Source: Phoma sp. XZ068 | Lineage: Eukaryota > Ascomycota > Dothideomycetes > Pleosporales > Didymellaceae | Length of the DNA: 64,000 nucleotides | Direction: 5' to 3' | Assembly (NCBI GenBank): GCA_004835665.1 | Contig: RBKR01000019.1 | Coordinates: 310,001-374,000 of the forward strand | Shown here: positions 21,830-34,191 of the stretch, one piece after another | Layout of the letters: each line of letters begins with the position of its first letter | Position numbering within the stretch: the stretch's first letter is position 1 | Notes under the pieces: generated by a model | Databases searched by the model: none | Seen by the model: only the letters and a program-made list of their open reading frames with translations | Told to the model about the DNA's origin: nothing | Translations under genes and position numbers: made by a program

Positions 21830-24604
21830 ATGGATTTTGATCAGCTGCGCGAGAGCAGCGCTGCGCCGTCGCCGGGCGGCATGCTCGACGAGCCCATCTT
21901 CCCGGCCTTTGGCAACGACGCCAGCGCCGTGAGCCCAGAGTCGCCCACGGAGCTGCAGAAGAACGACCCCTTGGGCACCCAGATCTGGAGGCTCTACTCA
22001 CGGGCAAAGACGCAGCTGCCAAATGCAGAGCGCATGTCCAACCTGACCTGGCGCATGATGGCCCTTAATATGCGCCGCGCAGAGTTCGAGCGCAATAAAG
22101 GGTACGAAAGACGCCATGCTTCTAAGCCGTTTACAGCGCCGCAATTGCGCACGTTTGCCCAAGAGACCGCTAATCCTGACTGTTGCATACACAGGCCAAG
22201 CTCGAGTCCGCAGAGCACTGATTTCATGTCCCCGCCGTCCGCGAGCGCAAGGCCGCCGCCCCGGACTGCTCCCAGCGGCATTGCACAGCAACTGAGACGC
22301 TCCGCCGACCAGCAGGCGCAGGTCCAGCACCAGCAGCCACAGCAACCGCCACAGCCACAGCCCGCCCAAGACACCATGAACTTGGACGACTTTATATTTC
22401 CCTCGTCCGTCGGCAGTCCTGCAGGATTGTCGCCAGAGCCGTCGAATGGGCCCGAGGGCCCGTTTAATGCAGGCCCCGGGGTGCCGATAAGGAAGGCTAA
22501 TCAGCTCAACGACCACAACCTCTCCCTCGCCCACGCCTCCGCTCCACCTGTTCCTCCTCAGATCAACAGAGAGAATGAATTTGGCTACGTCCCCCGCCAC
22601 GTCCGCAAGACTAGCATTGACGAACGGCGAGTAAGTGGCTTATCTCTGCACCCACCACGCCCCTCTGCAGCCCTGCTAACTTCCTTATCAGCCTCCCAAG
22701 CGACGAGCAGAAGCCTCACCGCAGGTCCCTCCTGTCAACAGCATCATGATCCCCACCGACGCCCAGGCAGAGGCCGACTTGAACCAGTACTCGCTCGACC
22801 ACTCCATGCAGCCACCCGCCTTCCCCGCCTCCCAGGCGCAGGTGCCCTTCTCCATAGACACGTTCCAGATGCACGAGGACCCCGTCATAAGTTCAGCAGG
22901 TCCCTTCCAGCAGAACTTTGGCTTCTCTCCCGTAGGCTCACCCATGATGAACCACGGCACCTCCTTCCCCAACATCTTCAACCCCAACTCAATGGCCTCC
23001 TCCCTCAACTCGACTGACTACTACTCGCCACCCAGCTCCGCCTTCCCCTCCGCCGTCTCGACACCGCAGCCCATGAACGACGATAGCCAGATGTACTTCG
23101 ATCGTCACGGCATGGATATTCGTAGCCAACACAGTAGTGGTGTCTCATACGGATCTCACCGTCCTTCGACATTGTCGACCTCAATGCAGCCCCAGTTTGT
23201 CTTCAACCCCAACGGAGGAGGGCCAGACTCGGTCTTTAGCCCTGTCACAAGCGCAGGCTCGTCTCTGCCATTCTCGGCGACCTCGTTCGGTCACTCTGGT
23301 CACGTTGATCCCTCACATGTCCTCCACAACAACCTGCCCCTTCGACAGCAGCACGAGATGCAAATGTCCCAAAACGAGAACATGTTTACATTTGGTGCCG
23401 ACTCAGATGCGGAAGATGACGAGGGCGGCGCCTTCGCGGATCGTAACATGCCAACACAAGAGTTCTCGCCAATGGATGATGGCTCGCTCGACTTCAATCC
23501 CAGTTACCAATGGGAGACAAACTTGTCCAACCAGTTCAATCCCATGCAGGCACGATACCCTGCAGGACCACCTCGCAAAACCGTCACCATTGGCCCCACG
23601 GAAGTCCATTCACCACAGGATCACTGGAGTCCGGGAGGTAGCCTTGGTCGCACACATGGCTCAGCTGCCTCCGTGAGCGACATTCGAAACCGTGGAAACG
23701 ATCCGCGTCGTGGAAAAATACCCCGCACTACCTCAACACCAAATACTGCGGGATTATTACACCAAGCCATGCACAGTCGACCTCAGTCATCCCCTAACTC
23801 ACCACCTGAATCTGGATTGCAGTCAGGGTTCAGTTCCGCTGCGCCATCTCGCCCTCAAAGTCCTGGCGGTACGAAGCCAGGGGAGGGTGGTGCTCCCACA
23901 ACATGCACCAATTGCTTCACTCAGACGACACCTCTCTGGCGTCGCAATCCTGAGGGCGCACCCCTCTGCAATGCATGCGGCCTCTTCCTGAAGTTGCACG
24001 GCGTAGTCCGGCCACTATCGCTTAAGACAGACGTCATCAAGAAGCGCAATCGCGGCAGCGGCAATGCTCCCGTTGGACCGTCCACCACGAGAGCCTCGAA
24101 GAAGTCATCCCGCAAGAACTCGATCGCCATGACGCCAGTAACCACACCGAAAGCTGCAGAGTCAGAGTCTCCAAAGTCAACCGGGTCTGGTGGCGGTATA
24201 TCCACTAGCGTCAATCTCGCTCCAGCTGCCTCGAACTCCAAGTCTGGTGGCGTAGTCCCCATAGCTCCTGGTCCACCCAAGAACACGAGCTCAGTAAGCA
24301 CGATCCAACCTCGTGGACCAAGCATGGCGCCGAGACGAGCCCGCGCACAAAGCAAGAGTGGCACACAGGAGCTGGAGATGGCCGATGCAGACGACACAAG
24401 TGGAAAGACGCCTCTTCGTAGGAAAGATGCTCCAATTGCAGCTCCAAGTCCGTTCCCTGGCCAGAATCTGGGGGCTCTCCCTATGGGCGCAATGGGACAA
24501 GGGCTGCAATCTTCTGGTCCTGCAGAATGGGTAAGTTTGTTCATACGTCAATTAACGATCCCGCACTAACATAAAGACAGGAATGGCTGACCATGAGTTT
24601 GTAA
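21830..24604 (+). CDS. areA: AreA/NIT2 nitrogen-regulatory GATA transcription factor
   Basis: Nuclear activator of genes for using secondary nitrogen sources. Exons 21830-22101, 22195-22630, 22692-24530 and 24581-24604 give 856 aa. The N-terminal AreA domain (about residues 46-83, DPLGTQIWRLYSRAK and NLTWRMMALNMRR) and the KTSIDERR/PKRRAEASPQVPPVNSIMIP block identify AreA rather than another GATA factor. The zinc finger has Cys641, 644, 662 and 665 (C-X2-C-X17-C-X2-C) followed by the basic tail KTDVIKKRNRG. The C-terminal EWEWLTMSL, known in AreA to contact the repressor NmrA, is completed only by a 24-nt last exon after a 50-nt intron. Intron 1 (93 nt) is a multiple of three and stop-free, so its removal rests on GTACGA...ACAG sites. 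Glu/Gln-rich and Ser-rich linkers are low complexity. Confidence 0.97.
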
Positions 24605-25520
24605 TCTCCGCGAAGATTCCAGTTCTGCAGATGTTATGAGCGAGTCTGGAGTCTTTGCACTTTGAGCATCACGTTCGGAGTTTGTTTTCGTATACGCCGG
24701 TGTACCACTTCTGGTTCGCCACATTTGTGTTTTTGTTCCGGTCTCTTCGACCTAGTTTGATACCTTTTTCTTGCTATGCGTACAGCAACGATTAGACATG
24801 GGCCGGCTCTTGTTTGTTGACATTCCACTTCGGTCTCTTTCCAGCAGCCAGATGGAGGAGGCAGGCGCTCCATCAAGCCTTACACCGCTCTAATAATGAT
24901 ATTGAAGAGGTGGACACGAGACGGAAATTCGGCCTAGATTGGCGTTCATCTCGACCCTATTAGGGGATCTGCATCCAGCACGAGCTTACGAGAGATATCC
25001 TGGGATTTGGTTGCAATAGAAGGCGCTTGCGGGGTTTTATCTATTTTTTGGGACTGTCGACGTCGAATTTGACGATCTGAATGTAGGAGCTGGGATTTGT
25101 AGCTCGCACGGATGTACATAGATGACACTGCTGAGCCGTTTCTTTGATACATTTCTCGAGGATTTCGAGCAGTCGGTGGCCTTTCAGAAGGAGCAATATC
25201 ATATCAATACCTTCAAATCTTCAATCTGTCCGCTTACATGACCAGATACCGTTGGTTTCCACTAGGCCCGGCTTCAGCTTGTTAGGCGTGCGTTCTCAAG
25301 CCATGCGGAATTTTACCCGCAAATCAAGATCAGATCCAAAGATCGGCAAGCCACGATGTCCCGCTTCCTCAAGCCTTGCCTTGGCGTTCCCTCCAATCCC
25401 CACACCGTGCTCGAGCCAGCTACGTCATCAACAACTGTTCATCGAGACAGTACACTTAACTTTCAATTCGTAATTTTGACCATTTCCGAGTGCATCAATA
25501 CGTAAAATCCAACAGTTAAT
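24605..25520. other. Intergenic region (areA 3' UTR, DJ-1 promoter)
   Basis: No gene seen. areA 3' UTRs in other fungi control mRNA stability, so the first few hundred bases may be functional leader/trailer sequence. Confidence 0.5.
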
Positions 25521-26321
25521 ATGCCGAAAGCATTGATTCTCATTGCGGACGGCTCAGAGGAGATCGAGTTCGTCACTCCATATGATGGTAACGTGCAAAA
25601 ACTCAACCTACCAGCAACCCCATCAAACAAGGTGCATTGACACCCTGCAGTGCTGACCCGTGCTGGCTTCGAGATCCAATCCGCTGGTATCAACCTCAAG
25701 AATGAAAACTACGCGCAGTACGCCTTGCCGTCCCTTCCGCTTGCCTTTGTCGCTGCACATACTCACATGTCTCAGCATGACACGCAACATCCGCATCGTG
25801 CCTGACGTACCAACCCTCTCATCAATCAGCAACCCAGAGAGCTATGACATTTTGATTCTGCCCGGCGGTGCCCCCGGCGCAAAGACCTTTAGTAACTCGG
25901 ACGAGGTGCTTCAGCTTATCGCTTCCTTCCGGGCTCAAGGGAAATTCGTTGCAGCCATTTGTGCAGGCACTACTGCGCTTGTTGCAGCGCAGAAGCTTGC
26001 GGCTTCGAGTAAGACGGAGAGCGGTGCGAGTCAGAAAGTGAAAGTTACGAGTCATCCGGGTGTGAGCGATGAGATTAAGGAGGCTGGGTGGGAGTATAGT
26101 GAGGAGAGGGTTGTGGTTGATGGGAAGGTTATTACGTCGAGAGGGTGAGTTGAAAGTAGCGGCTTGCAAGGCTATGTCTTGGATTATGATTAGGGAATCA
26201 CTGACGATATTGCAGACCGGGTACAGCGATGTTGTTTGCGCTTACGATCGTGGAAGCGTTGGCGGGTAAGGAGAAGAGAGATGAGATTTCTGGGCCGATG
26301 ATCGTGGCGCAGACACTGTAA
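25521..26321 (+). CDS. DJ-1/ThiJ/PfpI family protein, 202 aa
   Basis: Cytosolic DJ-1 superfamily protein; relatives act in oxidative-stress protection and as glyoxalase/deglycase-like enzymes. Exons 25521-25587, 25651-25717, 25776-26144 and 26216-26321 give 202 aa; introns are 63, 58 and 71 nt. The order of motifs follows human DJ-1: MPKALILIADGSEEIE with Glu16 (active-site glutamate), DILILPGGAPGAKTF, the nucleophile elbow AAICAGTTAL with Cys107, VTSHPGV with the catalytic-triad-like His, and TSRGPGTAM near the C-terminus. All key residues are present. Exons 1 and 2 are only 67 nt each and are invisible as open frames; they were placed by homology of the motifs and by phase. Confidence 0.93.
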
Positions 26322-26586
26322 GTGCAGACTTTGACAGTTCAGATTTTGAAAGTGCAGGACTTTGGGTCCATAGTGATACGGCATGGAGCACAGCATGGAG
26401 TATTGAACGGTTGCCTTTTCCCCCAAGAAGCAATACCCCAGGTCACATGGCACATGCGCTGTGTATGATGAACCAGTAAATGTGATACTCTATTCGACCT
26501 AGAATCACTGCCATACCCCAAGTCGAACAGCGAGCCTTCGTTGAGCTGGCTACCCCATACCTCTGCCAACTCCATTTACTACACAC

Positions 26587-28301
26587 CTATACCACAACCT
26601 TCTTAAACATCAAGTTCTTCGTCGGATCGGGCGTGATAGACTTTCCAATCTCAACCTGCGGATACCTCTCCGTCAACCCACCCGGCATTTTAATATCGTA
26701 ATCCAGAATCAGCTTCGCAACGATCATCTTGATTTCATTTGTTGCAAAGAAGCGGCCCGGACAGGAATGTTTGCCATATCCGAATGCCAGATTCTGCTCA
26801 TTTGTACTAACAAACTGGTTGCGTGCGTGATCTGTCGTGTTGCCACCGCGACGCAGCTTGTAGTGCCGGAAGCCGTCAAAGTTCTCGCTTTCAGGGTAGA
26901 ACGTCGAGTCGTTGTAGATGGCGTGAGAGGCTGCTTCGATGGTGACACCTGGCGGGATGTATTGGCCGTTGGAGAGTGTGATGCCTTTGAGGACAAGACG
27001 GCCAAAGGACGCTGACACTGTTAGGACGTGCATATTTGGAGAGTGTGGACATGACTTACTTAAGCCTGGTGGGTAGAATCGATTGACCTCTTTCATGTAG
27101 CTGTCGAGCTTCTCCATCTGCTGCAGAGCTTTGACAGTGATGTTTCCATCATGCTCGGCACTGACGGTGCGGATCTCCTCTCGAAGAGGGCCAATGTACT
27201 CTGGTGTTGATACCAGTGAGTACATGATGTTCGTGGCTGTCAATGAGGTTGTGTGAATTGCGGCAAAGATCAAAGCGAGTTGTGCTCGGGCCATTAGCTC
27301 GACAGGGTAACTATCGCCGTCACTTCGATCTAACATCCACTGTGTCATATCATCCGGCTTCTCCCAATTGGGATCCTTCGCAGCTTCCTTTCTCTGTTCA
27401 ATGAGAGGGTAGAGATAACTTGCCAAGTCCTTCTCTCGCTGGCGAAGCCGGCGGACTTCTGGGGTTCGTGGCGCCATGATAAATCGAAGCCAGGGTCGCA
27501 AGTTCTTGACGGCAGTGACCGAGTCTATCAAGTCCAAGGTGTAGTTGGTAGCGCAGTCGAGGTACCCAGGGTCTTCACACAAGTCTGCTCCGACAAAGAC
27601 ACGGCCGGAGACTTGCGCAACAATATCGACTACAGCCTTGTAGATATTGATCTCTGTCCAGTCCTTGCATTCTGAAACATGCTTCTGGATGCAAGTGTCG
27701 ATTTCTTCTCGTATGATTGAGTTCAGGCGGCCTATTTCTATTAGTAAGTTAATCCTTCCCAAGTTGACGAAGTACATACCAAGAGCAGGGGTCAGGTCCG
27801 CTCTCACAGAGTGGATCAACAGCGGGGACTCGGTGATGAGTCCGGTGTACTTAGCCTCCATGAGCTGGTCACTGTCAGACTTGCAATTTCTTCATGCGTC
27901 AACTGAGTACTGACTCTTTTGACGGACCCAGAAAAGCTAAGAACATCATCGGGCAGCCTCCGTAGTTCAGGCAAAAGCGCGACTGGTACAACAATATTGT
28001 CTTCTCCATCAGAGGATGCAATACGGTACGCAGCATCTTTGAACTATTCAACTCGTCAGCACTGCCACTTTCAGGCCAAGCATATACTTACATTCTTATA
28101 TCCGTCAAGGTACATCTTCTTTGCAGTCTTGAGGAATGTCTGGCGCTGCTTCTCTCCAGTGGCTGGTCCGCCAAAGACGGGCAGCTTCCCCAGCTGCGCC
28201 TTGTAATTGAGTTTTGGCCACAAGGCACATACCACGAATATCAGGGCAGCGAATGCCGCTGTCTGCAGAGTATGTGCCACTCCTGCGTACTGTACTTCCA
28301 T
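26587..28301 (-). CDS. Cytochrome P450 monooxygenase, 504 aa
   Basis: Membrane-bound heme-thiolate monooxygenase. Exons 28301-28092, 28043-27928, 27871-27780, 27731-27060 and 27011-26587 give 504 aa, the usual length. There is an N-terminal anchor (about residues 12-28), helix I motif FAAIHTTSLTA, the ExxR-type segment in EVNRFYPPG, and the heme loop FGYGKHSCPGRF with Cys447. The AIHTTS helix-I form, lacking the usual acidic residue before Thr-Thr, is common in fungal P450s related to ent-kaurene oxidase and CYP68/CYP503 types; the substrate cannot be predicted. Introns 3 and 4 (48 nt each) are stop-free multiples of three. The donor of intron 2 (GTCCGT) is the least certain boundary. No biosynthetic core enzyme is nearby. 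Confidence 0.93.
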
Positions 28302-29580
28302 GGCTGTCAGTGAAGTGTGTTGTGTTCAGGAATGTTCGTCCACATGGCCATATTTAAGGAAACTTTATGACCTTCCGATCCGGTCAAACGAAAGGCGGGG
28401 CTTCTCAGCATTCCCTCTCCAAGATCAGTGAAACACAGAACACGGTCAATACGGTCTTGGAAAACAAGCAATGTACCTCGAAGCGAGAGATCGGTCGCGG
28501 ACACTAGTCTACAAAAAGTAAGGTTCCCGTTGATCATAACGCCGCTGCCGTTCCTCGTCGTTAGAGCTTTAATCTAATGCTAGGAGGCATCTGACCAACT
28601 GCATGCTCGGTTGCTAACCGGTGCTGCACGTATGCAGGCATTAGTGTGGAGAAGGTTGCTGTGCGCTTTGACAGGGCCGTTCACGCTTCGAATTTAATTC
28701 GCTCGTCGACTCATTGTGACACTAAGTGAACTCTTGGTACCTCAATAGCTGGCGCAGGGTCATGGTATGAAGACGTTGTGCATGTGCATCGTTCAGGGGC
28801 TGGTGGATGGCAGTTGTTGTGTGATGCGCCAATCTCTTCCCCTGCCTGGCACGCCACCCTCCGAATTTGTAACCGCCCTTTTCTAATTCGAGTTTTGAAC
28901 TCCCACAAGTACACGACAGATCGCGTCTAGGTCGGGTATATCGATGCGCATGTTATGGTTAGTGGGTTACTGCTGTAGCACCATGGAGGTCTGAGCTGCG
29001 GGAATGTAACAGCCGCGGAACATCGTACTGGCCAAAGTGGGGGTGCAGTAGGAAAGTCCAGATTGCTCCAATGCTGTTGGGTGTCGGAACCTGGACAGAA
29101 CCGGGTCATATCCAAGTATGATCGGGTACGGAACCGCAACCTTGCCAAGATGCTGTCGAGTGAAGTCATAGCCCTTTACATTATGAAGACGGCATCAGAT
29201 GTACTTGTTCAAATACCGCACCATTTCCGTATCGTGTTGCAACTATTACGATCTTTTGGTGGGACTCCTCTTTACTTGAAGGAAAGAGAACGAGCTCACA
29301 CGGCTTTCGGAGATACAAGGTCATGCTTGACATCACCATATGAGCTGCACCTGTTAACAACGTCACCCATTGCGCAGGCCAATATCCATTTGTTGTTTCC
29401 TCTAGGACACCGGACATGCCTACCGTTACAAGACCGACATATGCATGGACACGACATGTCTTTGGGATGGGTGCGCTGCAAAACGACATCCAATAGCCAC
29501 GCGTCAACCCCAATATTAGAGCACTTATTGCAAATAACAGAATTGAATTACCGATCAGTGTATACCACTCTCAGGTGATA
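28302..29580. other. Intergenic region (P450 promoter and MFS 3' flank)
   Basis: About 1.3 kb with no gene recognised. The overlapping small frames on both strands at 29.0-29.6 kb lack motifs. Confidence 0.55.
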
Positions 29581-31979
29581 TTAGGTTGCAAAACGGAAGT
29601 CAAGACTATCAGGTATATCAGATAACATGCTCTCGACATCGCTAGGAGTGTACTTACCGCTTGTTACCCTCATCGGTTGTTGTCGCCCTGTAGTTGTCTT
29701 TCTCCTCTTCGGTGAATGCATCCCACTTCTTCGCCTTCGTGTTGTTCCTCCACCGATAGTAAAAGTAGGTTCCAGGGTATTGAATGAGCTATGTATGGTG
29801 AGCCTCCGTAACAAAAATCTGTAATCGGTCCTGAACGAAGAGACTACTTACACACATCCAGACGCAGATGACCAAAAGACCTTTGTTCGCCTTGAAATAA
29901 CGTGGCGCGTCGGTAGGCTGATAGACTAGGAGTTGTCAGTTACATATCAATTGTGCAAGAGCAATTAAAACCCACTATTGGCACCGATCATTCCACTGAC
30001 TTGGACAAACATGTTATAGAGCGAGGCAGAAACCGTTCGGTTCTGTACCGAGCCGGCGTTCCTTGACGTCCAAGCTACTTGTATCGGATGGGTGCTAAAA
30101 CCAATCAGCCTGTAACCAGAGAAGCGCGTTCGGTGGGCTTACTATGGGAACGAGAGTAATACTGTCGCGATTGCGAAGTAGGCCCAGCCACTAATTGGAT
30201 CTTTCATTGCGATCAGAGCAGCGAAACAAGGAAGTAACCAAGCATCTTCTGCCATCGACACGAAGCTCCTATTGTTCACCAACTCACTGAACGCAGTGAT
30301 AAGTAGCATCGTGATGCTGGAGCCGACGATATACGGGATCGATAGTAGGTTGGACTGGATGACGTTGAACCCGAGGTCGCGGAAAGAAAGCGTCAGATAC
30401 TGCGAAACTGGGTACTTTGGGATACCGAACAGTAACCCCAAGGCATACAGTGGCCACATGTCGTAGTCTTTGGAGCACTTCCAGATCTGGCCGACCGAGA
30501 GACCTTGTCGGTTGTACATGCCACCTTTGTGGGGATCATCTCGGATGACTAGGTAGTGCGTTAGAATGTGTGCTTCGATGCTTGTGTTAAGGCAGCTTAC
30601 CCGAATTCACAATGATCTTCTGTTCCTTCTCGTCAAAATATCCTTTAGGGTTCCACCAACTCTCAGTCCTCGTTGGACACTGCGGCATAAGGAAGAAGGA
30701 AAACAGTCCAATGGTGAAGGTAAACATGCCCCTAGTCGATGCGAATTAGTATTGTCCATTAAGTCATGCTCCAAGAGGGGAACTTACTCAATAAGGAACA
30801 ACCACCGCCAACCCTCATAGCCAAGGATGCCACGCATGGAAACTAAACCGACTGCTGCAAAACCAACACCAATGTCGACTGCGAGCAAGGTTAACAGACT
30901 GGCTGAAACCCAGACGGAAGGGGACATACCCAGCTGAGACGACATCCAGAACCATGCTAATCGAATGGGCAAGCTTTTGCCTGTGTAGAAATAGCTAAGG
31001 TAAAGAATAGTGTCACTTGAATTGAGTCAGCTTATTTTCCATTATCGAGCGAACAGTGTGACGGACGGAATGAAGCCACCCTGGAACGTGGCAATGAGAT
31101 ATCTTGTGGCAAGGAAGGATGCCCGGCCTTTCAAGAAGAACTGCATCGCCGAGATCAGACTGAATATACAGATCTGTATGGGGATCCATAGATCTGGACC
31201 TATGCTGTAGAAGTCAGTCATGCTGTTGAGTGCATCCTAGGGCTACCGACCGTTTTGAGATCAGCTGTGAGGGTAGTTCGGCGACTAGGAAACCGACACG
31301 CGAGATGGTTTGGCCGAGATTCTAACTATAGTCAGAATCACGCTATTCCAGGAGATGATGGAAGGACTGACGTAGTCGACTCGAGTGATCCCGATATCAC
31401 CCAGCATGTTGTCTGACACTGCGTTGTTGATGTTGTTTCGATCAATGTTCAGCGCAGCAAACATAACGCAAACCCAAACCTGCTTCAATCAGTTGCTGAA
31501 TCAAAGAATTTAATCCATCATCATTACCATGATCTTCCAGTCCACCTTTCGCCGAACTGCGTTTTCTTCGCGCCAACTCCAGCGGAATTTGGGGTCAAAA
31601 GCAGACCAGTTCTCCCATTGTGGATGTATATGAAGACTCTTGAGCTCTTCTACGTTCTCGGAATCCCAAATGCTTGGTTGAGTCGCAACCTGTACAGGTT
31701 AGAATGGCACAAAACACTCTTCTCTCGTAAGTTGCCACCTACTGCATCGAGATCATATATGTCTCTTCTGGGTCCTTTGCGGATCCTCAGAATGCGTAGA
31801 ATGTAATCTCCCAACGCTGCTTCCATCCGTTGCGTCTCGGCCGTTGCTAAGTTGTTGACTGTAGCCGTCTCCTTGACAGGCTGTTTGCTATCGATGCCGC
31901 TCGATGAATCGTGGTCGTCATGTTCAGAAGTAGTTGATTTGGCGACTGGCGACCTGGTGGTTGTCGTTTGGTCGACCAT
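29581..31979 (-). CDS. MFS transporter, allantoate permease (Dal5)-like, 592 aa
   Basis: Plasma-membrane anion:cation symporter family (Dal5, Tna1 and Seo1 relatives), importing small organic anions such as allantoate, nicotinate or pantothenate; substrate not predictable. Thirteen exons: 31979-31743, 31689-31528, 31479-31372, 31321-31251, 31204-31067, 31015-30930, 30878-30788, 30731-30601, 30548-30143, 30094-29976, 29925-29852, 29788-29658 and 29605-29581. Their sum is exactly 593 codons. Family motifs reappear across every junction: MFAALNIDRNNINNAVSDNM, AELPSQLISKRIGPDLW, GFIPDTILYLSYFYTGK, SLPIRLAWFWMSSQLVD, GWRWLFLIEG, IRDDPHKGGMYNRQG, and the terminal RLDFRFAT, whose end comes from a 25-nt last exon. 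Introns are 46-63 nt; the 51-nt intron after exon 6 is stop-free. The cytosolic N-terminus is Thr/Ser/Asp-rich. The intron density is far higher than in any neighbour. Confidence 0.93.
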
Positions 31980-33150
31980 CTTCGCTACTAAAACTGGTCG
32001 AGTCTGGCACTTTCGCTTCGTTTTCGTCCGCGGTTCTGGATGAACTGATTGACACTTCCCTCAATGAAGATGTGCGTTACCTTTATAAATCCGCAAGCGG
32101 GTATAAGGGCAGGTAGCAGGCCCACCCTTTGGCCTGGTCACTGACATCGCTCAGTGGCCCAAATCATGCCGGCGAGCCACACCATGCGATTTTGGTGGAG
32201 AATTGAATGCAGAATCTTTGCATCAACCCCTGTGAAACATGCCTAGTGGACATCACGCAAAGAGATGTGGCTATTTCGTATGTACCTGCCGTGGAGATGG
32301 TGGACAATGCGATGCGCCAAGCATATCGTCATTTGGATCGATTTCGCGCAATTGAATTTCTCCTCGCGTCGATGTGACTTAAGTAAGCACGTAGGCAGGC
32401 CACTTAAACAGTCCGTGGGTAATAAGAGTATAGATTTAGCGGTGACTCTCAGTGCCTCCATTGCAACGAAGCGTTATAGCTGGCGATTGTGCTCCGGCCC
32501 TTCAATAGCGTCACTCGATTGGGTTATAGCAGGCAGACCTTCTAGTTACATACAAAGGGGTTATTGAACATTCAAGCATCGTGCGGGATGGAAGCGCTAC
32601 GAATCGCGCATTTGATTTGATGGTGTCGCACTTTCCATGGTGTCCTGGTGGATTCCGAGCGCGGAACCAAAAAAAAGATGGTAATTGGTGGGCCTTTGGC
32701 ACTCACGCCTCATTGAATGTTCGACTTCGCACAAGAACAAGATTTGATAAGCTTACGCAGCGGCTACGGCAGTAGCGAAAGAGCTCTTTTTGAGATACCG
32801 GCGATGGATACATCGTCCTCTACCTCTAAATAGACCTCGGCAAGTCTCGCTCTCCTCGATGTCCTGGCTGCACACATCAAGTGGACACACAGGGCAGTTC
32901 AGCAGTCTCCTCCCACAAGAACGCGCCCGTGCAATAGCCTGGTACGTCTGTCTATTCCTCCTTCCATTCATTTAGCCGCTGCTCTCGATGCGATTGTTGT
33001 CAGCCTCGCTCGCCTCTTCCTCCGCCATGCATTTTTCCTGGGCGGCCTGTTGCGACCACCCTACTCTCCATGCATTAGCCCTAGGTTCTTGCGCGCTATT
33101 CCTTTCAACCTCTACATGCTCCTCCAGCAGGCCGCATCTCTTCATAGACC
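31980..33150. other. Divergent intergenic region (MFS / phosphatase)
   Basis: About 1.2 kb between divergent start codons. It contains the TATA candidate and one TGATAAG site at about 32745-32751. No gene is seen. Confidence 0.55.
32082..32087 (-). promoter_or_regulatory. Candidate TATA box of the MFS gene
   Basis: TATAAA on the minus strand lies about 103 bp upstream of the MFS transporter start codon, a normal position for a core promoter in fungi. Confidence 0.45.
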
Positions 33151-34191
33151 ATGCAGTTCCCGTCTTCCCCTCTCACCACCGCTGGACAACAGCCGGACCA
33201 GAGCATCAGTGTTTCCAGCAACGCGCCAAACGGTATCTCGCTCGCTGATGGCGTACATAACCACGAGCCCTCGACCCACGACGGCCCCCAGCGCGACTCG
33301 GGTGCCAGCGAGGATCCCTTTGAGGGCAAGAGAAAAGCAGATGCAATCACGGCTTCCGCTGATGCCTATGTAGATTCGGCTGACAATAATGGCCAACGCC
33401 CGTCGTCTAGAAATGGCACTGTCCTGATGCGGAAACCCTCGCGACCCGAATCTCTCTCTTCGCATGAATCCGAAGACTTGCAAGAACAGTCCAGCAGCCA
33501 AACTGCTACCATGAACGATCAAGCACAAAAGATGACGGACCTCATCGACAGGGAGCTTGAGGAATGGCCACACAGCAGCACCACGCTCACACCGGGTCCT
33601 AATCTTCACAACATAAAACAAACTACTAAGAAGAGGTTTCCTGATCCCTGGGTGGCAGAGATTGTCCCCGGCCTACTTCTTGGAGACGTACCAGCCTCAG
33701 TATGCCCAGATATGCTCCGAGAAAACAACATCAATGCCATGGTATCACTGTACCAATGTTTATGTGGTTGGAAATTAGCGATGCTAAGAGCAGTTAAGCC
33801 AGCCGACCGCCGCATATTTATCAGGTGTCAAGACTCTTTAACTCTGGACGTCCTAGTTTATATGAGCGATATCTGTGACCTTATCGAGCGAATGGCTTCT
33901 CCAGCCTTGCAGCTATCCTCCTCTCCACTGGTTTCCGCTCTGCCGCCCTCGGATTCGATATTAGTGCATTGTGAAGCTGGACGGTCGCGTTCGCCAACTA
34001 TCATTATTGCATATCTCATGCGAAAGTACTGCATGAGTTACGAAGATGCTCTCAAGGTTGTTCAAACGAAAAGAAAAGTCAAGCCAAATCCCAACCTTGT
34101 ACGGCAACTTCAAATTTGGGAGGAGGTTGGGTACAACGTATGGGAGGATGACAAGAGAAGGATCCCGAAGCGCCATATCAAGCATATCTAG
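33151..34191 (+). CDS. Dual-specificity protein phosphatase, 346 aa
   Basis: Single-exon gene for a dual-specificity phosphatase. The first 145 residues are hydrophilic, Ser/Asp/Gln-rich and probably disordered; the catalytic domain begins at PWVAEIVPGLLLGDVPAS. The P-loop HCEAGRSRSPT supplies Cys274 and the Arg of HCX5R; Asp228 in RCQDS is at the spacing expected of the general acid. It ends in a basic tail (KRRIPKRHIKHI) that could be a nuclear signal. The first in-frame ATG is used. It is divergent from the MFS gene. Substrate and pathway are unknown. Confidence 0.92.
   Translation: MQFPSSPLTTAGQQPDQSISVSSNAPNGISLADGVHNHEPSTHDGPQRDSGASEDPFEGKRKADAITASADAYVDSADNNGQRPSSRNGTVLMRKPSRPESLSSHESEDLQEQSSSQTATMNDQAQKMTDLIDRELEEWPHSSTTLTPGPNLHNIKQTTKKRFPDPWVAEIVPGLLLGDVPASVCPDMLRENNINAMVSLYQCLCGWKLAMLRAVKPADRRIFIRCQDSLTLDVLVYMSDICDLIERMASPALQLSSSPLVSALPPSDSILVHCEAGRSRSPTIIIAYLMRKYCMSYEDALKVVQTKRKVKPNPNLVRQLQIWEEVGYNVWEDDKRRIPKRHIKHI

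Noticed and set aside
26587..31979. Secondary-metabolite cluster around the P450 and MFS transporter
   Set aside because: No polyketide synthase, NRPS, terpene cyclase or pathway regulator within the window; the transporter is of the allantoate/vitamin type.
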